DNA from: Patiria miniata
Lineage: Eukaryota > Echinodermata > Asteroidea > Valvatida > Asterinidae
DNA: 64,000 nt
Direction of reading: 5' to 3'
Assembly: GCF_015706575.1 (NCBI RefSeq)
Contig: NW_024037056.1
Location: 10,739,176 to 10,803,175, forward strand
Position numbers and translations under genes: made by a program. The first letter of the stretch is position 1, and the number at the start of each line of letters is the position of its first letter. Below are positions 36,301-51,300 of this stretch, in pieces. The notes under the pieces are model-generated. The model was not told the DNA's origin, did no database searches, and saw only the letters and a list, made by a program, of their open reading frames with translations.

Positions 36301-39300
36301 TTCTTAGGATGAAGAATTTCACCTTAAGGTAGTAGACCAGTAGTTCGTTCAGCGACGGATCGGCGTTTAGGTTGACCAGGAAGCATCTGTTGCGCTCCAC
36401 TTTGATTCCGGAGGTCTGGACGGAGATTCCCATCTTCTCAAGAGTTTGTTGCCGTTCCTGTAATAAATGAAAAATTTTAGAGCCAAGTTTTGACCACAAA
36501 AAATGTAAAACAATGGACGGAAGGTCATTAGTTGACTAGTAGTTGAATTTGAACAGACCGTATTTTGTGCTTGTGTGCTTATATGGCAGTAATTACTTTT
36601 AGAACCACCCTATTTTGTTGCCATTAGAACCACCCTATTTTGTTGCCATTGCTTTTTGTACAGAAGTCGACCGAATGGTTCTTGAACTTTACTTCCCTTT
36701 AAAAAAAATTGTTTAGTGTCATGAATCAGAAAGAAAAATTTAATCTGGCTTTCACCAACTGTTAAGGCGAGTTCAAAATGTAAGATTGGGTTTTCATTCT
36801 CTTAAGCCATGTAAGCACGGTTCATACTTCATGCGAGTGCAAATCGAACTTGTCTTCAAGAAGAAATTGACGCCGCGGAATTTGCTGGAGTTGAAACGTA
36901 TTCAACTTTTGCGAATTCTCAACACCAAAACTTGCACTGATGTCACAAATTCGCGTTCACGTTCGCTTTCGCGCCTAGCAGAAATTCGCGTTCACGTTCG
37001 CTTTCGCGCCTAGCAGAACCGGGCTGGGAAAGGGGTCCTAAAAGTAAGTAATGCCACTAATTTTATGGAGCGAATGTTTCAATGGTCTAAAATTTTATAT
37101 GCACAGATCATAATAGCTGCAGTTTTTAAGTAACAACGTAGGTTACCTTATGAACGTGTTCCGTCTTGAGTAACTTGTCCTCCCAGCTTAGCGTCATCTC
37201 TCTCATCAGCTTCTCCGATTCTGCTAGCCTTTCCTTCAACGTGTCTGCCTTCATACTCTGCAGACAAAACAAGAAAAGAAATGGCACCAATTTCTCCGTT
37301 ACCTTAATTGTGGCTTTACTTGTGATAAATTAACCAACAACGCTGTTTCAAAGACAGATTTCATTGGCTTTTCCACATAGTTGCAGAAAAGCCTTTGTTT
37401 TTGTTCTGATTTTTTTTCTTTCCCTTTTTTTTCTTTTTGTTCTAACCCAAATCCCATAGACTAAAACATCATAATGGGGAAAAGCCCTATGTTCTGTTCA
37501 TCTAACAGATGTAGATCTAGTTTGTATTTGAAAGCAATGTTAAGTACGTCTGTGAAAATTTTACCCAATAAAGAAAAGCATTTTTTAATTATCATAAATT
37601 GTAATACTCAAAGAATAAGCACTTTTTCCAAGGAAATATCTCAGTTTCTGCCAACCTGCGTTGCACAACTTTCTCCAGAATAGTACTCGGTATTTAATAA
37701 AAATGGTGTCATAAAATTTACAAACCCTCAGCCAAAATATTTATTAAGGCTATTAACTATAGATATTCACTACAGGAAAAAGGAATTTTAAAACTTACAA
37801 TGAAATATTATTATGTATGTTGCTTACCACTGCTTCTTTCAGCTGCTTTTTAAGGGAGTCCACTTCTTCCCTAAGTTCCCGGATTATCTGAGGAAAAAAA
37901 AAACAAATCAAAGATGATAACTTCTTGGAATGGTTTGTACACCAACCATACGATGGAGGAACTTTTGGCAGAATTTTTTGGCCAGCGTCGATTAAATCAA
38001 TTGCTATGTCCTCATTTCACCTTACATAGGAAAGTATGATAGCAGAAGATGGCCCAATTTCATAAACCAGCTAAGCGGAAAAATACTGCTTAGCAGCAAA
38101 AACAGATTACCAGTCAAAATGTCACACAATGTACATTGCTTGCTACTGGTTCCCGGCTGATTTTGCTCAGCACATCAATTTGCTAAGCGTGGAATGTACT
38201 TGCTTAGCAAAAACAGGTTACCAGCCAAAATGTCACACAATGTACATTGTTTGTGGCTGATTCCCGGCTGATTCTTGCTAAGCACAGAAAATTTGCTAAG
38301 CCCGGAAAATATTTGCTTAACAAAAACAGGTTACCAGCCAAAATGTATATGTTGAGGTGTATGGTTTGTGGCTGGTTCTCTGCTCATTTATGCTTAGCAC
38401 ATAAAATTGCGGGTAATATTTTCTGCTTAGCAGCATCGTGAAATTGGGCCCTGGTGAGAACCAGTTACATGCAGTATACATTTCATGACAATTTTAGCTG
38501 GTTACCAGTTTTTGCTTAAGAAACATTTTATGTGCTTAGCCAAAAACCAAAAATATTCGTGGGCCTGATGTTTCGGAAAATCAAGATGGCCACTCACTCT
38601 AGCATTAGGATCTTCATTGATGACAGCGTGGTTGACAATTCTCTTGGCCCTGTCTGCGTATCGTAGCGTCGATAGCGTCTCTTCGTAGTTATCGCTGGAG
38701 GGACTGATCGTAGCCACCATGACCGTTTTGCTATTGCCTCCTAAACACTCCTGGAAATATGGAATGTTGTTTTGAAAACTGTCAGTAAGAAAAAATTCAA
38801 ATTACTTAAAGCCAGAGTCCATCATTTGCAGCTATCCAAAAAGTAACTGGCGTAATTATTGTTGAAAAACATTCTTGGCTGAAAGACAGTAAGGGGACTA
38901 AACTCCCTGTGAAATTAATCTTTCTGGCAAGCTGTCATATTGAAGAAATCAACGAAAGAAGGCCTTTCCAACGGTGCGTCTTAAGAAGCACCGTTGGAAA
39001 TTTCTGTTAGCCGTTCGTTTTTTCATTCGGCGAAGCGCGCGCAAGCGTTGACACTACGCACACGCGCGCGCGGTTGCTATAATTCGTCGGATCGGTGCGC
39101 GACATCGCGTAGCTGCAATCGGCTAGTGAGAACGTGTCTCGGACGCTGAATTCAGGCCCAATTCAAAACATGATTCAGCAACTTTTGATTTGAAATCAAG
39201 ATCCTAGAAAGTTGTTTTTCTCGAAATATACAGCTGAAAATGAGCTAAAATTTCATCAGGTTAGTTGTTCAGCACCCTTCTTTAGATTTTGAGCACTTTT

Positions 39301-42300
39301 GTTGCTTCAAACGAACAAAATGCACAAATTATAAATGATGGACTATACCTTTAAGTTGACTGTTATTTGTAATAAGTTGATGGTTTATTCCAAGAATTTT
39401 TCTCGGTTGTGAGACGTTTTCCTTACCTTCAGTAACCACGTGAGTACCGAGTCCCGATAAGGCACAAATGTGTTCTTCTTCTTCCCTTTCATGGGTACTG
39501 ACTGGTCGGCTAGCGCAGATATAACAAGACCTAGCGTTGTGAGCGACCTGAAAACATAAGCAATAAACTTTTGAAACATACATCCTTCATAATAGATGGG
39601 TTGAAAAAAAATCAGTTAGGAGTTATTTTGCACGTCCAAAATGTGTTTTCAACAACTGTTAGTTTTGAAATGACTTATTATGTTGACATTATGCCTTGGC
39701 ATGAATATTTAAATAGAGAGTAAGTTTGGGCATGAACTATAGTTAACTTTGGTTCGACTAACTGCTTGAGGAAGGATGGTTGGACTGCTCTAGTCCACTA
39801 TTTGGAACTGGAGCATCATATTGCACAGGAGGGCCAGGAGGGCACAATTGCAGAATACCCCGCCACTCCATACACTTCGTAGCCGGCTACGGAGTCACAG
39901 TTGACTGCCCTCAATAAACCTTCTCAGAGCTACATGCATGTACTACGCGTCATGCTCCACTGCACTCCCACTCCGTATCCCCGTAGCCGGCAACAGGGTA
40001 GTTAGTTTGGACTTAGAATTTTTTCAGCAACTCCCATTACTTTTGTGTTGCTTCGTTCTCAAGGGGACCTCCACTCCGTGTCCGCGTAGCTGGCAACAAT
40101 TGGTTTGGACTAGAATTGTTTCTTTTCCAGCGATTCCAACCACGTAGCCGGATGATTATAGGGGTGTATTTCCGAGTGGCGGGGTATTCTGCAATTACTC
40201 CCACAGGAGGGAGCCAGCATCAAGAACTTTCTTGACATTTTGAAAATCAATTGACTAGAGGCGTTCGCACGTTGCTATGAGTGCGCAGGCGTAAGTGACA
40301 TCACACATCAACCACTAGTCGACTAATGGTCCTAGCCCGAACTTTCACTGAGTTTGACCACTACGTCACTGGTCATAAGACCAACCTAGATCTCATTGTC
40401 GAAATTCCCATCTGCTATCATGAGAGATTTTGAGGCTGTGTTGCATGTGTGTCTTCTTTCTGATTTTTCTTATTATAAGAATTGGCAAGAACTGAACTTT
40501 ACTGTACTTTATGAACTTACTTGTTAATATTGCCCCCTTCCCTTAGCCTGTCCCCCGTGGAGCCAGTCTTCTGAACGCGCTCGCTGCCGGCCAGATCCAC
40601 TAGGCTGATTTTGCTGACTTTCTCCCCAGAAACCTGGTCAGAAGAAGAAAAAATAGAGAACAAAATAAATTAAGTAAGTTTTTTGATAGTGTCTACGTTT
40701 AATATGCATGTACATGTAACTGTAGTAACAAAATCGTCAATCCATTGCAAATTCAGCATTGTGGCTCTGAAACCTGGAAACAAAACTGTAAAGAGAAATA
40801 AACAAAAATGAATTTGATTTTTGGGGATGGAAGAAAATTCCGACAGCTATCCCATGAAAACCCACGAGATAAGGTGTAAAAAGAAAGCCAAATTCTTCGT
40901 CGACCAAGATTGGACTTGAACCTCAGTCACAGAGGTGAAAGGCTAGGAAAAATACCCATGTTGGTTTCGAACCCTGGTGACAAGAAAGACAAGCAGGGAT
41001 AATGACAGACTGGGCTATGGGAATCGAACCCAGTCCACAAACGTGGAAGGCCAGGAAATATTGTGTCCAAACCCCGGTCACGGAAAGGAAAAGCACAGAA
41101 AATGACCACTGCAAGACTAGAACCCAAGGCCACAAAGGTGAAAAAAATCTAAAACTGTGGGATTTGAACCCAAGTCACAATGGTGATACCGGTAGGCAAG
41201 GAAAAATTTCACTTTTCTAATAATTCTAATAATAATAACAGATAATTTATAAGGCGCACAGCATCTGGAGAACCATTCAAAGGCGCCGATCACTAGCAAA
41301 TCACTAATAAATGATAGATTGAAAAGATGAGTCTTAAGATAGCGTTTGAATGATGACATATCAGTTGTGTCCCTTAACTCGTCTGGCAAGGAATTCCAGA
41401 GACGCGGTGCAAAGCTGGAAAAGGCCCGGTCCCCGTAGCTTGCCAGGCGAGTTTTGGGAAGAGAAAGTATCTGTGATGAAGAAGATCCGAGGCCTGGTCG
41501 CATGTTGCGAAGTTGTAACAGGTCTCGTATGTAGGATGGAGCTAATCCATGAAGGGCTTTGAATGTAAGGAGCAGGATTTTGAATTGTATTCTGTATTTA
41601 ACAGGAAGCCAATGAAGATTGTATAATATAGGTGTTATGTGCTCGTATGATCTTGTTCTGGTCAGTAAGCGGGCAGAAGCATTTTGGACTCTCTGGAGGC
41701 ATTTTAATGATTGCTGAGGTAGTCCTGTAAGTAAACTGTTGCAGAAGTCTAGTCTGGATGAGATGAATGCATGGATGAGTTTTGGCACTAAAATGAATTG
41801 GCCTAACGAAATAATCTGAATATGGAAACAACACATGAATTTCTCATGGTAATCACACATACATTGTAAAGGCATTTCTGTCTTTTTTTTTCAGATTGAC
41901 CATCTAATATTTTTTACCTTTTTTCAAACATGCAGCCAATTGAATTTTAAATAGTAATTCATAAATACCTAAGACAGTTTACCCATTCCTATTGGTCGAG
42001 AGCCCGTCATGTGGCCGGTTTTAAACGGTTGATAAAGACATGGATTGCTGGTCTTAAACACTTTTCCAGTGTCACATGAAATTTGGACTCCTATATATGA
42101 AATCCGATGCCTTGTTTTGACTTTTGGACAGAAAAGTTTTGAATTTTTTTGACCGAAAAGGTATTTATGAATTGGAATAAATATGTGCTTGGTCGGTATT
42201 AAACACTATGTTTAAGACCGGTAGGAGTCTAGAATCCTGGCCAAATCTCGCTGGGCCCCCAACCCCCCGGCCCCCGTTCAATGTTGTCTCTCATTGCACG

Positions 42301-45300
42301 GTGTGTGCTCCATCAGCTGGAGAGAACAACACTGACCAGGGAGCAGGGGAGTGGGTGACCGTGGCAGGCTCAGGAAGTGTCCCAACCGTTTTGGCCGGGA
42401 TTGTAGATAATTACCTTCGCATCAGCATCCAGACTCCAATTGGTCTTAAGTGTTTAAAACCTCCAAAGCACACATTTATTCCCTTATTCTCAAAAGGGAT
42501 TAACATAAACATGGTTAATTTACTTATTTTTTTTATATTACCCGAGGGATTAAAATAGATACATGTACATATACCTATTTTTCTTTCATCTCATTCAAAT
42601 GTTATTATTCAAACATCTTTCTCAAATTTATTTTATCAAATTTCTGACTCAATATATTTAAATTTTTAATAATAATAATAACCGTATTTATATAGCGCCT
42701 TTTCCAAAAGGATACAAAGTGCTGGGGGAGAATGCAACCAAAAACAGGCAAATGAAGTATATGAACATATGAGACCAATTATGTAGCACCTTTTTGCTAG
42801 TGCTGCGGCGCACATTGCTGCCACTGCCAGAAACACCGGGGCAAACCCCTTCTCTTAGCAACAAGTGTATACTGGGATCTTTAACGTGCATATTACACAA
42901 CACACGGGGCCTACGGCTTTACGCCCCATCCGAAGGACGAGGCAATAATGGTAAAGTGCCTTGCTCAAGAGCACAAGCACCATGTTCCCACAGTCAGGAT
43001 TTGAACCCATGTACCACGTACGGCACACGAGTCGAACACCCTAACCATTGGACCACAGCGCCCCACGTTTTCAAATTCCATGGCAGAAATAGTTACTTGG
43101 AGAAACACAAATTCCAAACTTAAAACCTTACATTACTTCAGCATGTTCGAAATAATAACAACCTGTGACGGTAACTGTTCCCTGAACCAAAAAAAAATCA
43201 ATTAAGTCTGTCAGAAACGTCAAACTATCGGACTGAAAATCCTTTTGTAACTGAGCTCCTTCGACACATTCATGTCATTTTTTCGGGCCGATCACGTTAC
43301 AAAACTCAACTGTCGTGCCGCTGTTTTTTTGCTTTCTTCTATTTTTTTTCTTCCCCAAAAAATATGAAACCAATCCTTCTGAATTTCAAGCAAGTCCGAT
43401 GGGACTTGATCTGAATGTAATCCGGTACGTCACCCACGCATGGTTTGCCTGTTGGCTCAATACAAATACTCAACAAAAAAATCACAGCACAACTTCGTCC
43501 TTGCTATACTTTTGCCAATCAAAGAAAAAAATCACCATGGTTACACAAGATGGCGGACAACTAAAAGCCATTATGATTTGCGGTTAAGTTGTCTGCTAGA
43601 CATGCTAGATCATCTAAAATGCCTTAATAAAATCTGATGACAAATGATAGCATCAGGATACCCTTAACTTGCTGACCACTCAAAGAAATAAAATATTGCC
43701 ATAGTTACACAAGATGGCCGACAACTAAAAGCCATTATTATGATTTGCGGTTAAGTTGTCTGCTAGACATGCTAGATCATCTCAAATGTCTTAATAAAAT
43801 CTGATGACAAATGATAGCATCAGGATAACCTTACCCTGCTTACCACACAAAGAAATAAAATATTGCCATGGTTACACAAGATGGCCGACAACTAAAAACC
43901 ATTATTATGATTTGCGATTAAGTTGTCTGCTAGACATGCTAGATCATCTCAAATGCTTTAATAAAATCTGATGACAAATGATAGCATCAGGATACCCTTA
44001 CCCTGCTTACCACACAAAGAAATAAAATATTGCCATGGTTACACAAAATGGCTGACAGCTTAAAGCAATTATGATATGCATCAAGTACTATCTATCATCT
44101 CAAATGCTGACATGAATTCTTCAGACAACTGACAGCATTAGTATAGTTAGGATATCTGCCCTACTTTGCCAATTTAACTTAAATTTATCTGCTTGAAAAG
44201 TAATATCTATTTAGGCTTGTCAATCAACCAAAGTGTCTATTTCTGAATCATTTTCTCCCTCTTTTTTAGACTAGCACAATGGCCAGTAAAAAAAAAAATG
44301 TTGTTTCCATCAAGGTCTGTGACAGAAATGATGTTAATTGGAAAGAGCATTTAAAAGTAGGATATAAACGTCCACACAACCATCCTTTAAAAAATGGGCT
44401 TTTTTGAGTTATTCTTGCGAGAACGAATTTCGGAGGTCAAATTTTGACTCTCGAAAATCGAGCTGTTGGGTGCTAGTTGTGAATCCTGCCGCACATGTTC
44501 CACCAGTGTATCGCATTCTGCGGACGTGCGAAAAACAACATTTGTGTATTGGTGCTGTTTGTATTGTGTCATACACACAACGTGTACCATACATTGCATG
44601 AATATGGCTGGTAATATGTATCAAAATGTCCGCCGCGTCCGTTGTAAAAAAAGGGGGTTTTTTTCCATCTTTTCTCAGGAACTGTAAGACATTAGGTTAG
44701 TTTCCTTCCAACCAGACCCTTGAAATAGGATAAGTAAACAATCCAAAACATAAAATTTTCGGGGATTTCAGGCCGTATAATATTCCTTTAATTCCTCTAT
44801 CGCACAACACTGGCGATTTGGCAGTCATAATTATCAGGTCACATGATCGCATTACCTCACGGCCAATAGAGGGCGCTTTCGACTTATTCATTACATCCTG
44901 GGCAGTTAAAAGGGTTGAGGGCAGTATCATTGATAAACAAGCAAGTCCAAAACAAGTAGGAAGTGATGGGCCCAAGAACCATCGCTTTCAATTCACGTGG
45001 CCAAGAGTGACAACAGAAAAACAATCAAAATCCTAGACCAAAGTCTGGACTCTCGACACTCGATGACAAATTCTTTCGCCGCACTACTTCGCAAACACCA
45101 AGGATTTCCCCCTTTGAACTTGACTGGTTGACAGACAACTTGCAAATCTGTCATTCAAACTCGTACCAACAAACATGTAACCAGCACCACAACTCGGCAA
45201 TTGCACAGAAAACTGCCCCCCCCCCCCATAAAAAAAAGGCGATTGTGTAGTGTAGGGCCCCTGTTTTGTTTCGATCAAATTAGAATCAAGAATGTTTTAT

Positions 45301-48300
45301 TACTAAAAAATGACATTGTCAACCTAAAGCAGACTTCTTTCAATGTAATGACACCTTTTTGGTAATTTTTGAACGGTTTCTTTGGGTAGAAATTACAATT
45401 TTCCTGCGTGGTTTACGGGCTGGTTGGTGCCGTGCAGCGCAACTTGCGTGCTCACGGTACATCGCGCGGTGATCGCCATCTTTATTTTCGTGTTGCGTTT
45501 TGTCGTTGTCATCGTCGTTTTACCCCCAACTTTCCCTCAAAAATTCAAAACCCTGCCCTTTATCTTTGACATACATATGTTCTTAATGTCGCAAACTAAT
45601 TTGGTAGGTCAAATAATTTAAAAGTGGATTTTGTTCCCTATAGGAACCGGGCCCGTAGATACACGATCTCCCAAAAAAAAATCCAAAAATCTTGCAAATA
45701 GTTCCTTGCACCATGTGACAACCACAAGTTTAACATTACTAATTTTTACAGGTGAAGTGCTGGGGCCCCATTTCTTTTTGTAGCTTTGCAGAAAAAAATA
45801 TTCTTGCTTACCACATATTCTCGCTTAGCAAAAATCAGCTGGGCACCAGTCATTAGCTATCAACATTACATGACATTTTGGTCGGTAACCCATATTCACT
45901 AAGCAAATATTTTCTGTGCTTAGCATTTATTTCTGTACTTGGAAGCTTAGCAGACAATTATTGCTGGGAACCGGTCACAAGCAAAAAACATATGGCATTT
46001 CGCCGGGCTGGTAACCGATTTTGGCTGAACAAATTGAATTTGCGCTAAGCATGTTTCGTTGACAGATGTTCCACTATGACAGATCTTTAATCAAAACTTC
46101 CAATCAATGCTATATCTCTCATCTCGATATATCAATGATAAGCCAACAGCAGCAACCAATCAGTTATCAGAACCACAGCGTTCGTGACTTCAGGCACGTT
46201 TTCTCTAATCAGAAACATTCAACGAATTTCCCGCAATGATCTAGATATCCATCTTGGCCCAATTTTCATAGTGCAGAAAAAATAGCTTAGGAAAGTTACG
46301 TGCTTAGCTCAAACTGGCAGAGAACCAGGCCACAAGCAATTCAAATCTAATGAAACTTGGATGGTAACCCAACCTATTTTTGTTAAGTTATTAACCCTCC
46401 TGCTATTTAAGCACTCACAGACTGTCAAATTTTTCATCCACTTCCCCTGGGAAATACTTTCAACACTGGCTAGTCACCAGCAGTCAGATCATACATGTAC
46501 ATGTATGTCAAGCAAGCACTGTGACTAGTCAAATTCAGTCAACAGACCATGAACAGACACAGCAGGCAAGTACGCGCCCACCACTACCTGCTCACTCACC
46601 CTGGTATTGGATCATATGCAACATTTTTGAACGCGTACATGCAAATTAGGAATAGTCTGGTGCCTGCCTGTGCATTACATTAGCATGAGTTTTTGTATGT
46701 GGTATCTGGGGTAAAAACAGAATCAATTCGTCAGCCGTGAGTTACGAAAACACAATTGTTTTCTAAGTTAAAATGTTACAATCTTATCCCACCAATATAC
46801 AGTATCATATCTCATATTAATATAAGCAAATTGGAAAGGAAAGGAGTAATTTTGAGAAGGCGCGGACGTTATAATTACAGTGATCGTGAAAACACGTAAT
46901 GCACGTTGAAAATAACACCACCAAGTACGCGATATAAATCCATTACTAGCCAATTGCGGTATCGAATCAGAATACAGGAAAAAAGTTTCCTATCCAGGGC
47001 TTACTATTGGAAACAACGTTGGAAATAAAGTAAGCACTGGGGACGAGGTTGGGCTAGCGTAGTCTTTGTTTCTAACCCCCCCCCCAAAAAAGTTTTTAAA
47101 AATCCAATTTTGTCAAACTTCTTTCACTCAATCCAGATGAACCTTTACAATAACTCTGAACTATCCTCACACACACACAAAAAAGAAAAAAAACATTCCT
47201 TGAAATCTCCACGTAGCCTTGCCAACCTCTCACAATAATTGCAATCTCGGGGAAATCGGCAACCGTCGATGACAAATTTCTTCATCTAGCGCGTCCTCTT
47301 CATTCCTGATTGTTTCGGATTCATCGCTAGTGACAACCGACAACAGCTCACTCCAAAAACTAGACACTTTAAAGATGCTCCTTCAGCATTTTTCTTTATC
47401 ATGGATTTAATGCTCTTATTTTTCTTTTTGCAGCCGTGTGGTTGCGAAGGCCGATTTCTTAAGGTTGCATGATACTTTATTTTGAATGAAACAACATGCA
47501 CACAGACATGTTCACGTTGGTTGGCGAAATCTTTGAAATTATTTACTCCCGTTTGGAAGACCATTTCTTCATGCAACTTTCAGGGTTTTTTTCCCTTACA
47601 ACATGTACAATGATCCAAGTATGTGCTAAAAATTGTTTTGATATGTTCGATACTTTTCGTTGAAATTGGAAAATAGGCCTGTCTACGTGCATTTAAAAAA
47701 GTTGTAACACTGGTGTTTGCAATATCTGTCAATCTTTTCAAACCTCACAAATCTTAATGAGGTTCCTATCCATTATGGTGTGTAGTAAAAATATGCAGAA
47801 TAGCCTCCTTCACGAGTTATTAATTAATAAATATCACCCTTTTGCCGGCTTCCATTGGTCGATACCAAGACCAACGTGAAGTCATGCCGAGTGACGCTCA
47901 TGAATATGCTAATATGCGCTTTGTCATTGTTGCCCCAAAATCGGCCAGGCATGCAAGCCAACCTAAAAACCATGCACGTGAGTTTGGTCGGCAAAAAATC
48001 CTTGCCAAAAAAATCTCATTTTTATATGCCTACATAAGTCATAAACCGGTACATCATTTGAAAGCTCTTAATATTCAACTGAATTCAGTCAAGCCAAAAA
48101 TAAAAAATATAAATGAAATTTTTTTTTATTATGATCTAGAGGCTAAATTTTGCAGAGCTGCTCATCACAAAATCATGCTAAGCATGTAAAAAAAATTTGC
48201 TTACCAAACACAGGTCACCCACCAAAATTGCATGTGATGTGTATTGCCACTGCCTGGTAACCCGAATGAATTTTGTTCAGCACACAAATTTGTTAAGCAA

Positions 48301-51300
48301 TATTTTCTGATTTTTAGAAATCGGTGTCAATTTTAAAGGAATCAACAAGACTACTTAGCCTGAGCTAGAGCCATACATGTAGTTATGGTGATAGGGGGAC
48401 ACATTTCAAACCTCGCCTGCCCCTTTAAGAGATGTGAGAGTGGTCAGGATCGTTTCGTGTTTTAAGGAGGTCGCCGGAGACAAACAAATTAAAGAGCATG
48501 GAGGCGGACACAAGATAAATATTATTGCGTACAAGAGCGTCTGCCATTTTGGATTTTGTCTTGTCGTGTCAAAGTCGAGTCGGCAAACAGTGTGCAGGAA
48601 TGTGGGTCACTCGGATAATGAAAATGTTACGAAGTTTTGGAATTGACTTTAGATTTTCTGAATTCCTTATCATGACACATGTTGCAAATGATTTGAGACT
48701 AAAAATAAAGGCTAATTCCTTCAGATTTAGAAATATTGGACAAACTTCACAGCAACTTACAGCTATATTCTTCAAAATGTAAATTTGTTTAATACCTTTT
48801 TAAATACGATTTAAAAAAAAATTCCCTTTCAAACAAAAAAAGAGATAAAAATGCCATATTTGCAAATTGTTTGGTATAACTTTTGAAAGTTAAGTAAAAC
48901 AGCCTAATTCTTTGAAATTTCAATATTACCGGTAGGTTTTGCCCTTCACAGACGTATAAACACTATATTCTCAGTGTGCTACCCCCGAGTGAAAGTTGGA
49001 AAAAAATCACTTGGGTAAGACTCGAACCCACGACCTCCTGCTTTCTAGTGCAGATGTCTTACAACTCGACCACCAAGCTTGCCATGCTTGCGGGATCGGT
49101 TGGCTGGTTCGAATCTGATGTAGCAGCGGGCACCGCAATGAAACCACTCATAAGATGGAAATTTGTGTCAGGATAATGTAAATTCAATATTAGGTACCGG
49201 TATCTCAAAAATATTTGAAAAAGTACCAATTTTTTAGCAAATGAAAAGGTGAGAGTTTCTACATTTTTTGGAAAACTTAAAAAAAAGCTGCAAAATTATT
49301 GAACTAATTGACTACTCTGGTAAAAAATAATTACAATAGACCTTAATCATGCTGCCACCATTTTAGTCATGTTTCCTGTATCCAATAACAGTACTGAATG
49401 ATAATGTTTTTTGTGCAAAAAGGAACCGGACTATTTTTCCTTCCATCAGCCTCGCTTTAGTTACGTTGATTTGAATGGGGAAAAATATCAAGATGGTAAT
49501 GGTCTATACATGTAGAATGAATGTTATAATGCTAAAGAAACCTGGGCTTATTCATATCAATAACTCAATTTGCAAACATTTCTGACAGTCCAAAAATGCG
49601 CAAATGAAAATACTGTTTGCGTTTCCCTTTAAAGGGAAGATACAACATTTGCAAACATCGCCAAACAAAATGATCAATTTATCACAAAATACCTTACTGG
49701 ATTGTTAGGAATGACAGTCTAAAGCATCCTGTAAAATCGTGGCTCCTGGTGTGCTGACATTTTCAAGAAAACTTGTATTTTTCCAACGCTGGTTGGCCGA
49801 CCAGCGTTGGAGAAAACTGGCAATTTTTTGAAAACTGCTCCGACTTTTGCATACTTAGTTTTTCTGCATTTTCTTTGCTATTGATTACACACCTATAAGG
49901 GGGTACAAGTCTGCTAGACTGACTCTCTGACCTTACAATTCCCCAAAGTCTATAAATTGCTCCGTTTCATCTTAAGTGGGGTCAGGGAACCAGACTGCAA
50001 GAACATGATTGGTTTTCTTGGTTTTACCAGCATCTTCAAGCCCAAAACGTGTCATTTTAACAACATTTGCTATAACATACTAATCCTCCAAATCCATTTA
50101 TTTCTGAAAATTGCAGCAAAAGCAAATGTTGTAGATTCCCTTTAAATCACTCTTCTGATCCGTTTCTGTCGCCAAGGACTGATTCCCCACAACATTTGCC
50201 TCCCAACACAGACCCTGGAAAGCAATCCGACTGCGCAATTTCAGAGAAAAAAAAACACAACTGAGCTCGTCTTTCCAAATAAAAAAAAACAAAAACAAGA
50301 AGTAAGAGAGAAAGAGAGATGGGCTGTTTTATCGAATTTGCTCCGGGATGTTTTAGTAGGGTTTACTTTCCAAATACGAGGCAGGCACCGGCTAGCTTGC
50401 CATCTAGAATGACAGGCCGTGAGACGCGTTGCCTACGAGCGACACTTGATGAAATTGTAATACTGGAATGGATATTTTCGGGGGGGGGGGGGGGGATGAA
50501 TTGGACAATAATGCTGTTTAGTTTGGACGAGTCAGGTTTTACACACACACACAACAGCCAGGTTCTGTGTTGTACGTTTAGTCTAGTCTTTTTTCAGTGT
50601 CCTGGAAGTGTACTGAAATATGAGGCAATGTAGAAAAACGTAAGCTTGCGAAACGAGACAGTGTGGTTTGAGAACTGGGACTTTTAATTATGCATTGGAA
50701 TTTAAGTACTTAGAAAAATAGGTATGCTGAATATCAGACTCGGACTCGAGCTGTGTCCAAGCCGTGTTTCCAAACGCGCATAGATATATTTCTACTCTAG
50801 CTGGGCAGATAGGGGAAATATTTGGGGGAATTGTGCCTTTGGGCAATTCCGCGGTTACTCATGTTACATTTTCGTAACGTGAGTAATCAATATTGTGCGT
50901 CTTGTTTAATATACATAACACATTTTTCTGGATGTCATCTTTGGTGCTTAGGTAGGTCTAGGTCTACTCTATCTATCATGGGGATAACAGTTATTAAACC
51001 TTTTCAGTAAGGTAATTACAGCTCAAGGAAACTCAAAAGTACATCAAAAATGTAGCGTGAGTAACCGTGGAATTGCCCCTTCGATGATACAAGCATGGCA
51101 CTTGCCACATGGTCAGAGCATGTCTTAAGAAACAATATTTGGCTATAGCGCCATCGCAGATTTGTCCTTTGAAAAAATATAGGTAGAATAAAAAGCAATT
51201 TTCAAAATTTTCAAAATGGCTGCCATTGCTTGATATTCTACCTTATGTTTTCAAAGGACAAAATAACCTGGGATGGCCCTATAGCCAAAAATCTTTCTCA

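Noticed and set aside
47842-48189. 115-codon plus-strand frame in the large intron
   Set aside because: No homology, no splice or codon-usage support, and it overlaps GCTTAGCA-family repeat at its end.
49005-49090. Functional tRNA gene
   Set aside because: Acceptor stem and anticodon loop do not fold convincingly; better described as a tRNA-derived remnant.
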